A program made the position numbers and the translations under genes. Under the pieces are notes generated by a model. The model worked only from the letters and a program-made list of their open reading frames with translations, searched no databases and had not been told where the DNA came from. A stretch of 11,931 bases of DNA, taken from the NCBI GenBank assembly GCA_017963875.1, contig JAGCTA010000273.1, positions 1 to 11,931 on the forward strand. Reading direction: 5' to 3'. This stretch comes from Victivallales bacterium (lineage in GTDB: Bacteria; Verrucomicrobiota; Lentisphaeria; Oligosphaerales; Oligosphaeraceae). This document shows positions 1 to 6,717 of this stretch, piece after piece. Position 1 is the first letter of the stretch, and every line of letters starts with the position of its first letter.

Positions 1-1024
1 TATTGCCCAACTCCGTGCCTGAGACTTTCTTCTTCGGGGCAATCGTATAGACGTTGCTCTGCTTGGAAAGAGGCATGTCCATCGGATAGACCATGATCGC
101 CTTGAGCCCGCCGACGCGCGGATTGATGAATTTCGCCTGGATCTTCGCCTCCATTCCCGCCGCGACCTGCTCGACGGAGACGATGCGGTATGCGTCCACG
201 AAGCCGCGCGTCTGCGTCAGCGTATCCTGCGTCTGCTCCGTTTTCGTGGTCTTGGTATTCTGTTCTACATCAACCCCTTTGACCTTCAACTGTTCAAAAC
301 GGCTCTTGTACGTCTCGCTGTTTTCCAGATAGGTCCCGTACACCTGCTGGACGCCTTCAATGATGGCGGCCTGAATCGCTAGTTTGCGGTCCTTTCCGTG
401 GCCGATGCAAAGAATCCATTCTTCCGCCTTTTCGACGGGAGCCGCCGCAGTTTCTTCCGCCTGTGCCTCTGGCGCTGCCGCCTGTGCCTCGCCCGCGCCG
501 TTCGTCTCGGCTGCCTGCAATGCGTTCAATGTCTTGGAACTGTAGCCGACCAGAACACGGGCAAAGGTATTATTGCCTTTGGTGACCTGAATGGTCTTCA
601 ACGTAACAACGCCCCGCATAATGGATGCAGTCCCGCTGTTGATTTCAGAAGCAAACGTCTGGAGGCTCGTCTTCTGCGATGTCTTCGTCTTTTCTCCTTC
701 GGCCTCATCGACTTGTTCCGCTTTCTGAAATGCCTTACTGACTGCTGTTTCGCCACTCAGCGTCTGGGACATATATTCGCTGATTGCTTTCCGTGCATTC
801 ATTGATGCAATTTTTTCCGCGCGAAGAACCGAATCCGCATCGTCTAGGTCATCAATCGGGGCCGTGCCGACGCCGAAGATTCTGAATCCGTCAGGATACG
901 TTCTCAGGAACGCGCCATCACCACGTTCGGGCAGGCCTTGAATGACTTTCTGCAAATCGCCACCCGCCATTGCAGGCAGGGAAATAAGCAAAACTACAAC
1001 AATTAGTGATAGATAATGTTTCAT
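1..1024 (-). CDS. Exported protein with two LPP20/FlgT-like halves (3' end outside window)
   Basis: Open from the ATG at 1024 to the window edge (341 codons, no stop), so the C-terminus is missing. The N-terminus, MKHYLSLIVVVLLISLPAMA, is a clear Sec signal peptide without a lipobox Cys. Residues about 45-170 (GFRIFGVGTAP, then an Ala/Arg-rich helix NARKAISEYMSQTLSG, then RGVVTLKTIQV and FARVLVGYS) resemble the LPP20 fold of small lipoproteins. An Ala/Glu-rich linker (about 171-200) leads to a second, similar half (about 203-300: AIQAAIIEGVQQVYG, then RGFVDAYRIVSVEQ and MEAKIQAKF) that resembles the FlgT N-terminal domain. The two halves look like an internal duplication. The start is supported by AGAGGTAGGAG just upstream and by a 14-nt gap after the previous stop. 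It is the last visible gene of the envelope operon. The family call comes from remembered patterns, so the fold is likely but the function is unknown. Confidence 0.75.
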   Translation of the reverse strand, partial: MKHYLSLIVVVLLISLPAMAGGDLQKVIQGLPERGDGAFLRTYPDGFRIFGVGTAPIDDLDDADSVLRAEKIASMNARKAISEYMSQTLSGETAVSKAFQKAEQVDEAEGEKTKTSQKTSLQTFASEINSGTASIMRGVVTLKTIQVTKGNNTFARVLVGYSSKTLNALQAAETNGAGEAQAAAPEAQAEETAAAPVEKAEEWILCIGHGKDRKLAIQAAIIEGVQQVYGTYLENSETYKSRFEQLKVKGVDVEQNTKTTKTEQTQDTLTQTRGFVDAYRIVSVEQVAAGMEAKIQAKFINPRVGGLKAIMVYPMDMPLSKQSNVYTIAPKKKVSGTELGN

Positions 1025-1038
1025 CTCCTACCTCTTTT

Positions 1039-1470
1039 TTAGTGCCTCGAAAGAACTCTCAACTTGAAATCACCGCAATTCTGCTGCGGAGCGATAGACG
1101 TCAGCGTAACGTCGTCGCCTGGCACGGCGCGCACTTTCTTCCACATTTCGTCGTCCTGCGCTTCGATTTCAACGCCGTTTTCGTCATACCAGTTGAAACG
1201 GTATGAGAAGGAGAACGGCTGGTTGCTGAGGTTCTTGAAGAAAACCTGGATGCGCTTGAAGCCGTCGTTCGTCTTCGATTCGCGGATTTCCGTCAGCCAC
1301 AGGGTGTTCGCCAGCATTTCATCCGTCGTGACGCGCTGGTCAGCAATCCTGTTGACCTGCGCCGTTTGGTTGGCATTCTCAAAGGTATTGACCGTCGGAT
1401 GGTGCGCGCAACCGACAACTGTTAAAAAAGTCAGCGCGGAAACAATTGAACTCGTGAAAATGTTCTTCAT
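1039..1470 (-). CDS. YcfL-like (DUF1425) lipoprotein
   Basis: 143 residues. The N-terminus has a hydrophobic stretch ending in LTVVGC, a lipobox with the acylated Cys at residue 21. The following residue is Ala, which under the enterobacterial Lol rule would not retain it at the inner membrane. The C-terminal half has a beta pattern with the central motif SFSYRFNWYDENGVEI. This closely parallels the YRFYWYD segment of E. coli YcfL, encoded next to lpoB, whose product activates the peptidoglycan synthase PBP1B. The ATG at 1470 is preceded by a strong AGGAGGT at 7-nt spacing. The longer open frame to 1596 would overlap the upstream gene and put unrelated residues before the signal peptide, so it is rejected. 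It sits 16 nt after the FlgT-like gene and 14 nt before the LPP20-like gene, implying co-transcription. Its role in this organism is unknown. Confidence 0.82.
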   Translation of the reverse strand: MKNIFTSSIVSALTFLTVVGCAHHPTVNTFENANQTAQVNRIADQRVTTDEMLANTLWLTEIRESKTNDGFKRIQVFFKNLSNQPFSFSYRFNWYDENGVEIEAQDDEMWKKVRAVPGDDVTLTSIAPQQNCGDFKLRVLSRH

Positions 1471-1486
1471 CGTCAGTACCTCCTGG

Positions 1487-2722
1487 TCACGGCTTGATGG
1501 TGATGCTTCCCTTGCCATAGAAAAGTTTATCATCGTCGATTTCGACGCCGAGTTCCTCGAAGATGGGGGAAATCTTCTCCATGTAGAGATCTTCATTGTT
1601 CTTGAACTCGGGCTTCGCCTCGAAGAACAGGCCGTTGTTGTTGCTCTTCATCTTGGAACTGTCGGCAATGCCGTTCTCGACGATCTTCTTCTTCAGTTGA
1701 TACAGGACCTTCTTGCGGATCTTCTTATCGAATGCCTCGCCGTTGATGTTGACTTTGATTGGACCAGCAGGCGCCTTCGCTGCGTTCTTGATCTCCATCG
1801 CGAGGCTGTTCAGCCTGTTCCCTGCCCCCTCGGAGTTCATCAACTTGAGGATTGCCTTCTCGGCCGTGAAACCGATGTCGTCTGCAAGCATGGCGGGCGT
1901 AGGCGCCTGCGAGAGCATCGCGAAGGTCTCCGAACTAAAGGATTTCGTCACGTTGCTGTCAAGGTTCTTGATGCTCAATGCGATGGTGACGCGAATCTCC
2001 TTGGTCGCCGCGGCGTATTCGAGTGTTTCGATGCGGTAGTACAAGACCAGCGTGTCAGGTTTGTTGTTCTGGATTGCCTTGAGAAGTTCCTTGTTGACGG
2101 CGAAGCCCTTTTCCTCGGGATCATAGAACACGCCGACGAGTTCGCCGTCCTTGTCCTTGTATTCCTCAAAGATATCATCGTCGGTGAGAAGGTTCACGTC
2201 AAAGCCGAATTCATCCACCTTCTTGATGATGCAGTCGCGGACACGGCGCTGGAAGTTCGTGTAGGTGTCAAAAAAGGCCTTGCCGTCCGCCAACTTCATC
2301 GACCCGATCGACGGCTTTTCCTCCAGAATCGTCAACTCGATCTTGCCCTGCGTCTTGACGCCATTGACCTTCAGCCACTTGTTGATTTCCTCCAGTTTGA
2401 GTTCCACGACGAACGAGCCTTTCAACTGCCCCAAATCCTTTGTCAGATTCTCCCATTTGCTGTCCTTCTCCTCGACGTCTTCGACAAACTTGTCGACTTC
2501 TGCTGTCGCCTTGCGGACGATATCCTGCCCCATGTTTGCATCCAGACGAAGCAGATACTTCTTCAATGCCTCTTCTTTTGCTTTGTTTTTCAGGTCATTG
2601 TTCAGATTTCTCGTCAGCCTCGGTGCCTCAATGGCAACCTTGACCTCAAATTCAAAATCATCAGCCATGACGAATCCGAAGAACAATGACATAAGCAGTA
2701 CGAACAACCACGTTTTCTTCAT
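1487..2722 (-). CDS. Exported FlgT/DUF6175-like protein of unknown function
   Basis: 411 residues from the ATG at 2722. The first 20 residues (MKKTWLFVLLMSLFFGFVMA) form a Sec signal peptide with an AxA-like cleavage site before DD; no lipobox Cys follows. An open frame reaches 2764, but the extra residues precede the signal peptide. AAGGAA lies about 10 nt upstream of 2722. After the signal come a helix (KNKAKEEALKKYLLRLDANM) and a charged helix (about 70-85). Next is GSFVVELKLEEINKWLKVNG, the arrangement seen in FlgT-type and DUF6175 proteins, where a beta strand precedes a helix ending in a short turn. The second half alternates strands and helices (KPDTLVLYYRIETLEY, then EIRVTIALSIKNL, like a CsgG/TolB-type alpha-beta domain). 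The tail is rich in Lys and Asn. No catalytic motif is visible. It lies mid-operon among lipoproteins, suggesting a periplasmic partner. Confidence 0.75.
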   Translation of the reverse strand: MKKTWLFVLLMSLFFGFVMADDFEFEVKVAIEAPRLTRNLNNDLKNKAKEEALKKYLLRLDANMGQDIVRKATAEVDKFVEDVEEKDSKWENLTKDLGQLKGSFVVELKLEEINKWLKVNGVKTQGKIELTILEEKPSIGSMKLADGKAFFDTYTNFQRRVRDCIIKKVDEFGFDVNLLTDDDIFEEYKDKDGELVGVFYDPEEKGFAVNKELLKAIQNNKPDTLVLYYRIETLEYAAATKEIRVTIALSIKNLDSNVTKSFSSETFAMLSQAPTPAMLADDIGFTAEKAILKLMNSEGAGNRLNSLAMEIKNAAKAPAGPIKVNINGEAFDKKIRKKVLYQLKKKIVENGIADSSKMKSNNNGLFFEAKPEFKNNEDLYMEKISPIFEELGVEIDDDKLFYGKGSITIKP

Positions 2723-2780
2723 AATGACAATTTCCTTATTTTTAATTTGCAGTGGTAAAATCAAGTTCCGAATGGAATCT

Positions 2781-4163
2781 TCAGTTCAACTTAGCCTTCT
2801 TTCCTGCCTTTGAGGCTTCTTTGTTAACCTTCTTGACTTCCTTTCCCATATCGAGTGCGAACAGGCAGCGCGAAATCCCCAAAGCACTTTCCTTCGTCGG
2901 TACGAAATGGAAGATGAAGCGGTAGTCGCAGAGGGCATCGGCAAACTTGCCGCTCGCCTCTTTGCACAACGCCCTGGCAAAGAAATATTCCGCATTCTTG
3001 TTGATGTATTTCAGAGTCTCTTTCGATACCTTGACCTCGCCAAGGCACATATCATACGACTTGTCGCCAGCCTCGCCGACATTCTGCAATTCATTCAATT
3101 CCATCGCGATCTTCTCAGCATCCTTGTCGAATTGGGCGACATTCTTTTCAATACATGCGTCCACATATTCCACGCCAGCCTTGAATGCTCCGTCCTTCAA
3201 GAGCCAGAACACCTTGTCGTCATCGAAATCAGCCTCGATATTGAACGTCGTAACCGTGGGCATCAACTTGGTCGCCAAATCGGCCGTCAACTTTTCCGCC
3301 AGAATCATCTTGACCTGCATTTCCGTAGGAATGCCGACCGTGTTCTGCGATGGTTTGAAGGCCCCTGTGACATCTGCGGCTTCCTTGTTCGAATTGAGCA
3401 ACCCCGAAAGACCTCCGAACCACGATTTCTTTTCGCTGGCATTCTTGACGTTGCTCGTCCTCGTCACTCGAGCCAGTCTGATCGGCTGATAGGATTCGTT
3501 GAGTTGCCCGTTGTCCATGCAGTATTTCTGATTGGCGAGGGCAAACGTCTCCGTCAACTTGTTGATCGTGCCATTCGAGTCCAACTTGTAGATGGTCAGG
3601 CTTAGCATCAACGTGGCATCCCAAGAACGGAACATCAGTTCGTCGATATAATCCTTCTCCTGCGTTAGGACGCGGGTCGTTTTCTTTTGTTTCTGTCCGA
3701 GGAACTCTTCGACATAGTCGACATTGTCCCATTTGCGCAACGTGAAAACAGTCGGATAACTACCGCACAATTCAGGCGAGACCTGCCACCAGACACGCCC
3801 GTAGACAATACCGTCAAACCTGTTGTTTGGCGACACGCGGCCATTGTGATAATTCTCCTGGACAAGTTTCTCCGCATCCAGGCGCGCGATTGAGTATGTT
3901 TTGTTTTTCGCAAACACGGCGGCGACATTTCCCTGGACGATCTCCAGCGTATCGGCGTCCACTTCAAAAACGCCCGTACCTGGTTTGCTGTCCACCGAGT
4001 TAAAATCAAGTATCGCCAACTTGCTGACGCCAGACATGTTGAATTCACCAGGTGTCTTGATACTGACAGGAATGGTCGTGGTCGAACAACTCGCCATTCC
4101 CCAAACCACCAGCGCCAACGACAGCACTTTTGCCATTCCCATAATAAAAGTCATCTTTGACAT
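2781..4163 (-). CDS. CsgG/LpoB-like lipoprotein with helical repeat C-terminus
   Basis: 460 residues from the ATG at 4163. An ATG 12 nt further upstream (4175) has a poor ribosome site, whereas GGAG sits 6 nt before 4163. The signal peptide ends VVWGMASC, with the probable lipidated Cys at residue 26. The segment SGVSKLAILDFNSV followed later by FDGIVYGRVWWQVSP matches the layout of CsgG/LpoB/TolB-type domains: a first strand, a helix, a region setting the target name, then a strand reading 'D...V.GR'. A second strand-rich block (DATLMLSLTIYKLD) follows. From about residue 380 the protein is helical, and the stretch AEYFFARALCKEASGKFADA with its continuation looks like a TPR unit. The C-terminus is Lys-rich (KAGKKAKLN). 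It lies 57 nt downstream of the TPR lipoprotein gene. The role is inferred to be outer-membrane assembly or scaffolding; no enzyme motif is seen. Confidence 0.72.
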   Translation of the reverse strand: MSKMTFIMGMAKVLSLALVVWGMASCSTTTIPVSIKTPGEFNMSGVSKLAILDFNSVDSKPGTGVFEVDADTLEIVQGNVAAVFAKNKTYSIARLDAEKLVQENYHNGRVSPNNRFDGIVYGRVWWQVSPELCGSYPTVFTLRKWDNVDYVEEFLGQKQKKTTRVLTQEKDYIDELMFRSWDATLMLSLTIYKLDSNGTINKLTETFALANQKYCMDNGQLNESYQPIRLARVTRTSNVKNASEKKSWFGGLSGLLNSNKEAADVTGAFKPSQNTVGIPTEMQVKMILAEKLTADLATKLMPTVTTFNIEADFDDDKVFWLLKDGAFKAGVEYVDACIEKNVAQFDKDAEKIAMELNELQNVGEAGDKSYDMCLGEVKVSKETLKYINKNAEYFFARALCKEASGKFADALCDYRFIFHFVPTKESALGISRCLFALDMGKEVKKVNKEASKAGKKAKLN

Positions 4164-4220
4164 TTTCTTCTCCATTATTTTTCCAGTTAACTGTTGACTT
4201 TCTATTTTGCGGGCAGATGC

Positions 4221-5255
4221 TTAGTTCTTCCCCTTTTTCGCCTTCAATGTCCCCAGTTTCTTAAGGCGGTCTGTGCAATTACCTCGTTTATAGGCTTCTT
4301 CTGCAAAGGCGTAGTCGCCAAGAATCTCGTAGGCTAGCCCAAGGTTCTCCAAATCGGCTGGGTCGGTCTTCTTGTTTGTCAAGTCATTCTCTGCATCCAG
4401 ATTCTCTAGGAATGTCGCCGCCTCGGCAAAGGCCTGCGCCTTCAGAAGCAGAACACCCTTCTTATTTCCCTTTTCATTCGCCTTCAACTCCTGGCTTTCC
4501 TGATGAGGAGAAATGTCACCAATGACAGTATTGATTGCTCTTAGGCTCATCAGACTGATCATGGCATTCGCCGTCAACGGAGCGTCATGCTTCTCCAGGC
4601 TGTTCTCAAATGACAAAGAAATCGGTATGGCTTTCCTGTAGACTTCCCTGCCATCCTTGTCCACCAGACGCGCGGCGACGATTCCCTTGCCTTTGGTCAC
4701 GAGAACATTGTATTTCGCCACTGTCTTTTGCTTCTGAATCCTCTCTGTCACTTCTTCGCTGTACGGCATGCCTTTTTCAGTGTATTTGCGCCGATAGGGC
4801 ACCGTCTGAAGGATATATTCCCTACTTTTCTCAACCGTGGAGTTGTCCAACTTCACCGCGACGTCCAGTTCGAGCATCGCCGCTTTTACGGCATCCGTGA
4901 CGTACCGCGCATAGCCGTGCATGCTGTTGTGCTTTGCGAATACATCTGATACTTTCTGGCCGCCTTTCATGTCGCCCCACACGATGTCAGTGACTTTGAG
5001 GTTTTTCTCCAAATACACCTCAGACGCAACCTGCTGCATCAACTGTTCCGCCGCCGCATCGCAGTTGACGGGAACATTACCCGAGGCCTTAACCTTGACA
5101 ACGATGTTCATCGGTGAAATGTCCGACATGTTCTTGACGTTGATTCCTGCCGCAGGAAGCGTGTACATTGCGACCAGTTTATCACTTGCACAGCCTGTTA
5201 GCAATACGAGCGCAGCCGCTCCTAAAAACAAATTGAACTTGTTCCTGATTTCCAT
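4221..5255 (-). CDS. Lipoprotein with C-terminal TPR-like repeat
   Basis: 344 residues. The N-terminus carries ALVLLTGC, a textbook lipobox with Cys at residue 22, followed by Ala. The middle (residues about 45-250) is an alpha/beta domain with MNIVVKVKASGNVPVNCDAA, a helix of the kind CsgG-like domains carry (AEQLMQQVASEVYLEKNLKV) and later strands (KGKGIVAARLVDKDGREVYR). It has no recognised catalytic motif. The last 80 residues contain two or three helix pairs (KAQAFAEAATFLENL, then LENLGLAYEILGDYAFAEEA), the classic TPR spacing with Ala at helix-packing positions. The tail is KLGTLKAKKGKN, Lys-rich like those of its neighbours. The ATG at 5255 is preceded by AGAGGA at about 10 nt. It is 33 nt after the first gene of the operon, so co-transcription is expected. 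I cannot name the family of the central domain. Confidence 0.72.
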   Translation of the reverse strand: MEIRNKFNLFLGAAALVLLTGCASDKLVAMYTLPAAGINVKNMSDISPMNIVVKVKASGNVPVNCDAAAEQLMQQVASEVYLEKNLKVTDIVWGDMKGGQKVSDVFAKHNSMHGYARYVTDAVKAAMLELDVAVKLDNSTVEKSREYILQTVPYRRKYTEKGMPYSEEVTERIQKQKTVAKYNVLVTKGKGIVAARLVDKDGREVYRKAIPISLSFENSLEKHDAPLTANAMISLMSLRAINTVIGDISPHQESQELKANEKGNKKGVLLLKAQAFAEAATFLENLDAENDLTNKKTDPADLENLGLAYEILGDYAFAEEAYKRGNCTDRLKKLGTLKAKKGKN

Positions 5256-5288
5256 TTTCCGTATTCCTCTATGCAGATTTGCAGATAA

Positions 5289-6260
5289 TTAAAGTTTGTT
5301 GCCAGTCAGTTCGGCCTTCTTTTCAATGCGCGCCAAGGAGTTCGCGCACGCCTCGGCGAGTCCAGCATTCTGCGTGAAAAGAAGAATCTGCGAATACTGG
5401 CTATGCAATGTTCTCAAGTTTTCAATATCGTAGTTTCCAAGTTCGCGAGCAATCGCAAGTAGGTAGTAACTGCAAAGCGCAGAATCAAACTGCTTGCGTT
5501 CCTTCTCGCCGACGCCTTTGACTTTGGCGATGAAATCGTCGAATCTATCAGGAATCAATGAATGCGCTCGCGCTTCGGCATCCTGAAGCGAACCTGCCTT
5601 GAGTGCTTGAACCATCACGCTGTCCGCGTTTTCCTTTGGAATAGCGGTCTTGATGCTTCTCGAGTCTGACACGAACATATCTGCGAAGGCTTTGCCGACC
5701 TGCCATGTGAAATCTCTGACAAACTGCTCGTTTCCACGGACTTTTCCGTTTTCTGTACGGAAATCGCCGTCATACAAGGCGAGTTCAAAATAATGGACTG
5801 GCTCCAGGCCTGCTGTCGAATAGATGGCAACGGACACCTGCATCGCCCCGCTGACATCGGGCGTTCCTTCAATTTTGGCGATGATGTCCTTCCCGCCACT
5901 CTTTCCATCCTGCTCCTGTCTGATCTTGCGTGCATTGAATGGAACTGATTCCTTTGGAGCAACTTTGTGGCTCGCTGACATGTTCATCAGCACATAGTAG
6001 TCGGAAGGCGTGTTCGCATCGGAAATTACCTTCACACCGCCATTTTTGTGCTTGGCAAGTTCCTGCGCAATGCGCTGCAAGGTGGCTGTTGCAAGTTGCT
6101 TTTCACCCGAACCAATCAACTTGATAGTCGCATCCTTCTTCAACGCTACTCCGCTACTACCAGGAGTTTTATAACCCAATTCGACCCACATGACCTTGCT
6201 GGCACAACCACTGAACAACAGTATCATGGCCAAAGCCAGTACCATTCGACAACTCTTCAT
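5289..6260 (-). CDS. Lipoprotein, first gene of the envelope operon
   Basis: 323 residues from the ATG at 6260, chosen because AGGAG lies 7 nt upstream and the signal peptide begins immediately. Starting at 6308 would add an unlikely polar extension. The lipobox is LLFSGC with Cys at residue 19, followed by Ala. Residues about 40-110 (DATIKLIGSGEKQLATATLQ, then GGVKVISDANTPSDYYVLMN) have the shape of a CsgG/TolB N-terminal alpha/beta domain: a strand, a long helix, a strand, then 'aspartate-tyrosine-hydrophobic'. A strand-rich part (MQVSVAIYSTAGLEPVHYFE) follows. From about 215 it is helical (SLQDAEARAHSLIPDRFDDF, later IARELGNYDIENLRTL), possibly TPR-like. No active-site motif is visible. 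Being first, with a candidate promoter about 70 nt upstream, it probably sets expression of the set. The exact family is unrecognised. Confidence 0.7.
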   Translation of the reverse strand: MKSCRMVLALAMILLFSGCASKVMWVELGYKTPGSSGVALKKDATIKLIGSGEKQLATATLQRIAQELAKHKNGGVKVISDANTPSDYYVLMNMSASHKVAPKESVPFNARKIRQEQDGKSGGKDIIAKIEGTPDVSGAMQVSVAIYSTAGLEPVHYFELALYDGDFRTENGKVRGNEQFVRDFTWQVGKAFADMFVSDSRSIKTAIPKENADSVMVQALKAGSLQDAEARAHSLIPDRFDDFIAKVKGVGEKERKQFDSALCSYYLLAIARELGNYDIENLRTLHSQYSQILLFTQNAGLAEACANSLARIEKKAELTGNKL

Positions 6261-6331
6261 CTCTTGTCTCCTATTTTTTGTTGATGATTGTTCTTTCAAC
6301 AGCTTCAATGGACAATTTTACGTCTAAATAT

Positions 6332-6360
6332 ATACTATATCCCCCCTCCCGAAATGACAA
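6332..6360 (-). promoter_or_regulatory. Candidate sigma-70-type promoter for the envelope operon
   Basis: On the minus strand TTGTCA (6360-6355) is followed after 17 nt by TAGTAT (6337-6332), with an overlapping alternative TATAGT and TATATT nearby. An A-rich stretch (6380-6374) lies upstream. The spacer holds a G-run, GGGAGGGGGG (6350-6341). A start near 6325 would leave a leader of about 65 nt before the first ATG. This is the only AT-rich promoter-like site close to the operon. It is read by eye and the hexamers are imperfect. Confidence 0.35.
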
Positions 6361-6380
6361 GTCAAACGGACGATTTTTTT

Positions 6381-6639
6381 ATATTAGGTATGTATTCCCT
6401 CTCCGATTTTGATGTGTAAGAACTCTGCGCAATGTGAGTTTTCCTCAAAAAACATAACTATTCAGCCCACATCAGATGATTTTGAATATTTTGCTAGTTT
6501 GGGAGCCACCAAAAAATATCGGTGGTGGCTTTCAAGCCTGCAAATGGTGGCTCTGAAGCATACCAATACTCACTTGTGCACTGGAATTTGCGGATTTTAG
6601 CGGATTTTGGACAGCGGTGAAACTAAAACGTCATCTTTG
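6381..6639. other. Gene-free AT-rich intergenic stretch with small imperfect repeats
   Basis: No convincing gene is present. An open frame on the plus strand at 6409-6600 has no ribosome binding site and a composition unlike protein. The stretch contains an inverted repeat AGCCACC (6504-6510) with GGTGGCT (6524-6530). It also has an imperfect direct repeat, TGGTGGCTTTCAAGC (6523-6537) and TGGTGGCTCTGAAGC (6545-6559), matching at 13 of 15 positions. A tandem ten-base unit GCGGATTTTA/G occurs at 6590-6609. No small RNA or riboswitch class is recognised. It separates the terminator of the synthase gene from the operon promoter. Confidence 0.5.
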
Positions 6640-6690
6640 CTCATGAAAAAACATGAATCCAAGATAGTTGCTCGAACTATCTTGGATTCA
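6640..6690 (-). terminator. Rho-independent terminator after the Re-citrate synthase-like gene
   Basis: A perfect 16-bp stem (TGAATCCAAGATAGTT at 6654-6669 with AACTATCTTGGATTCA at 6675-6690) encloses a 5-nt loop. On the minus strand the stem is followed at once by TGTTTTTT (6653-6646), a good U-tract, 28 nt after the stop codon of the gene at 6718. On the plus strand a T8 run (6702-6709) also follows, but about 11 nt away, so weaker action in that direction is possible. Confidence 0.88.
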
Positions 6691-6717
6691 CATGAGTCTA
6701 GTTTTTTTTGTTTTCAG

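Noticed and set aside
1064..2689. Long plus-strand open frame of 541 codons
   Set aside because: It lies opposite two genes with signal peptides and good ribosome sites. Its own sequence is a Val/Leu/Asp-rich antisense reading with no start site support.
2907..3605. Plus-strand open frame opposite the CsgG/LpoB-like gene
   Set aside because: It has the composition of an antisense shadow, no ribosome binding site and no recognisable motif.
6409..6600. 63-codon plus-strand frame in the intergenic stretch
   Set aside because: No ribosome site and odd composition; its Trp/Leu-rich part comes from the GGTGGCT repeats.
6590..6609. Tandem GCGGATTTTA/G, possible start of a repeat array
   Set aside because: Only two units; no CRISPR-like or minisatellite array follows.
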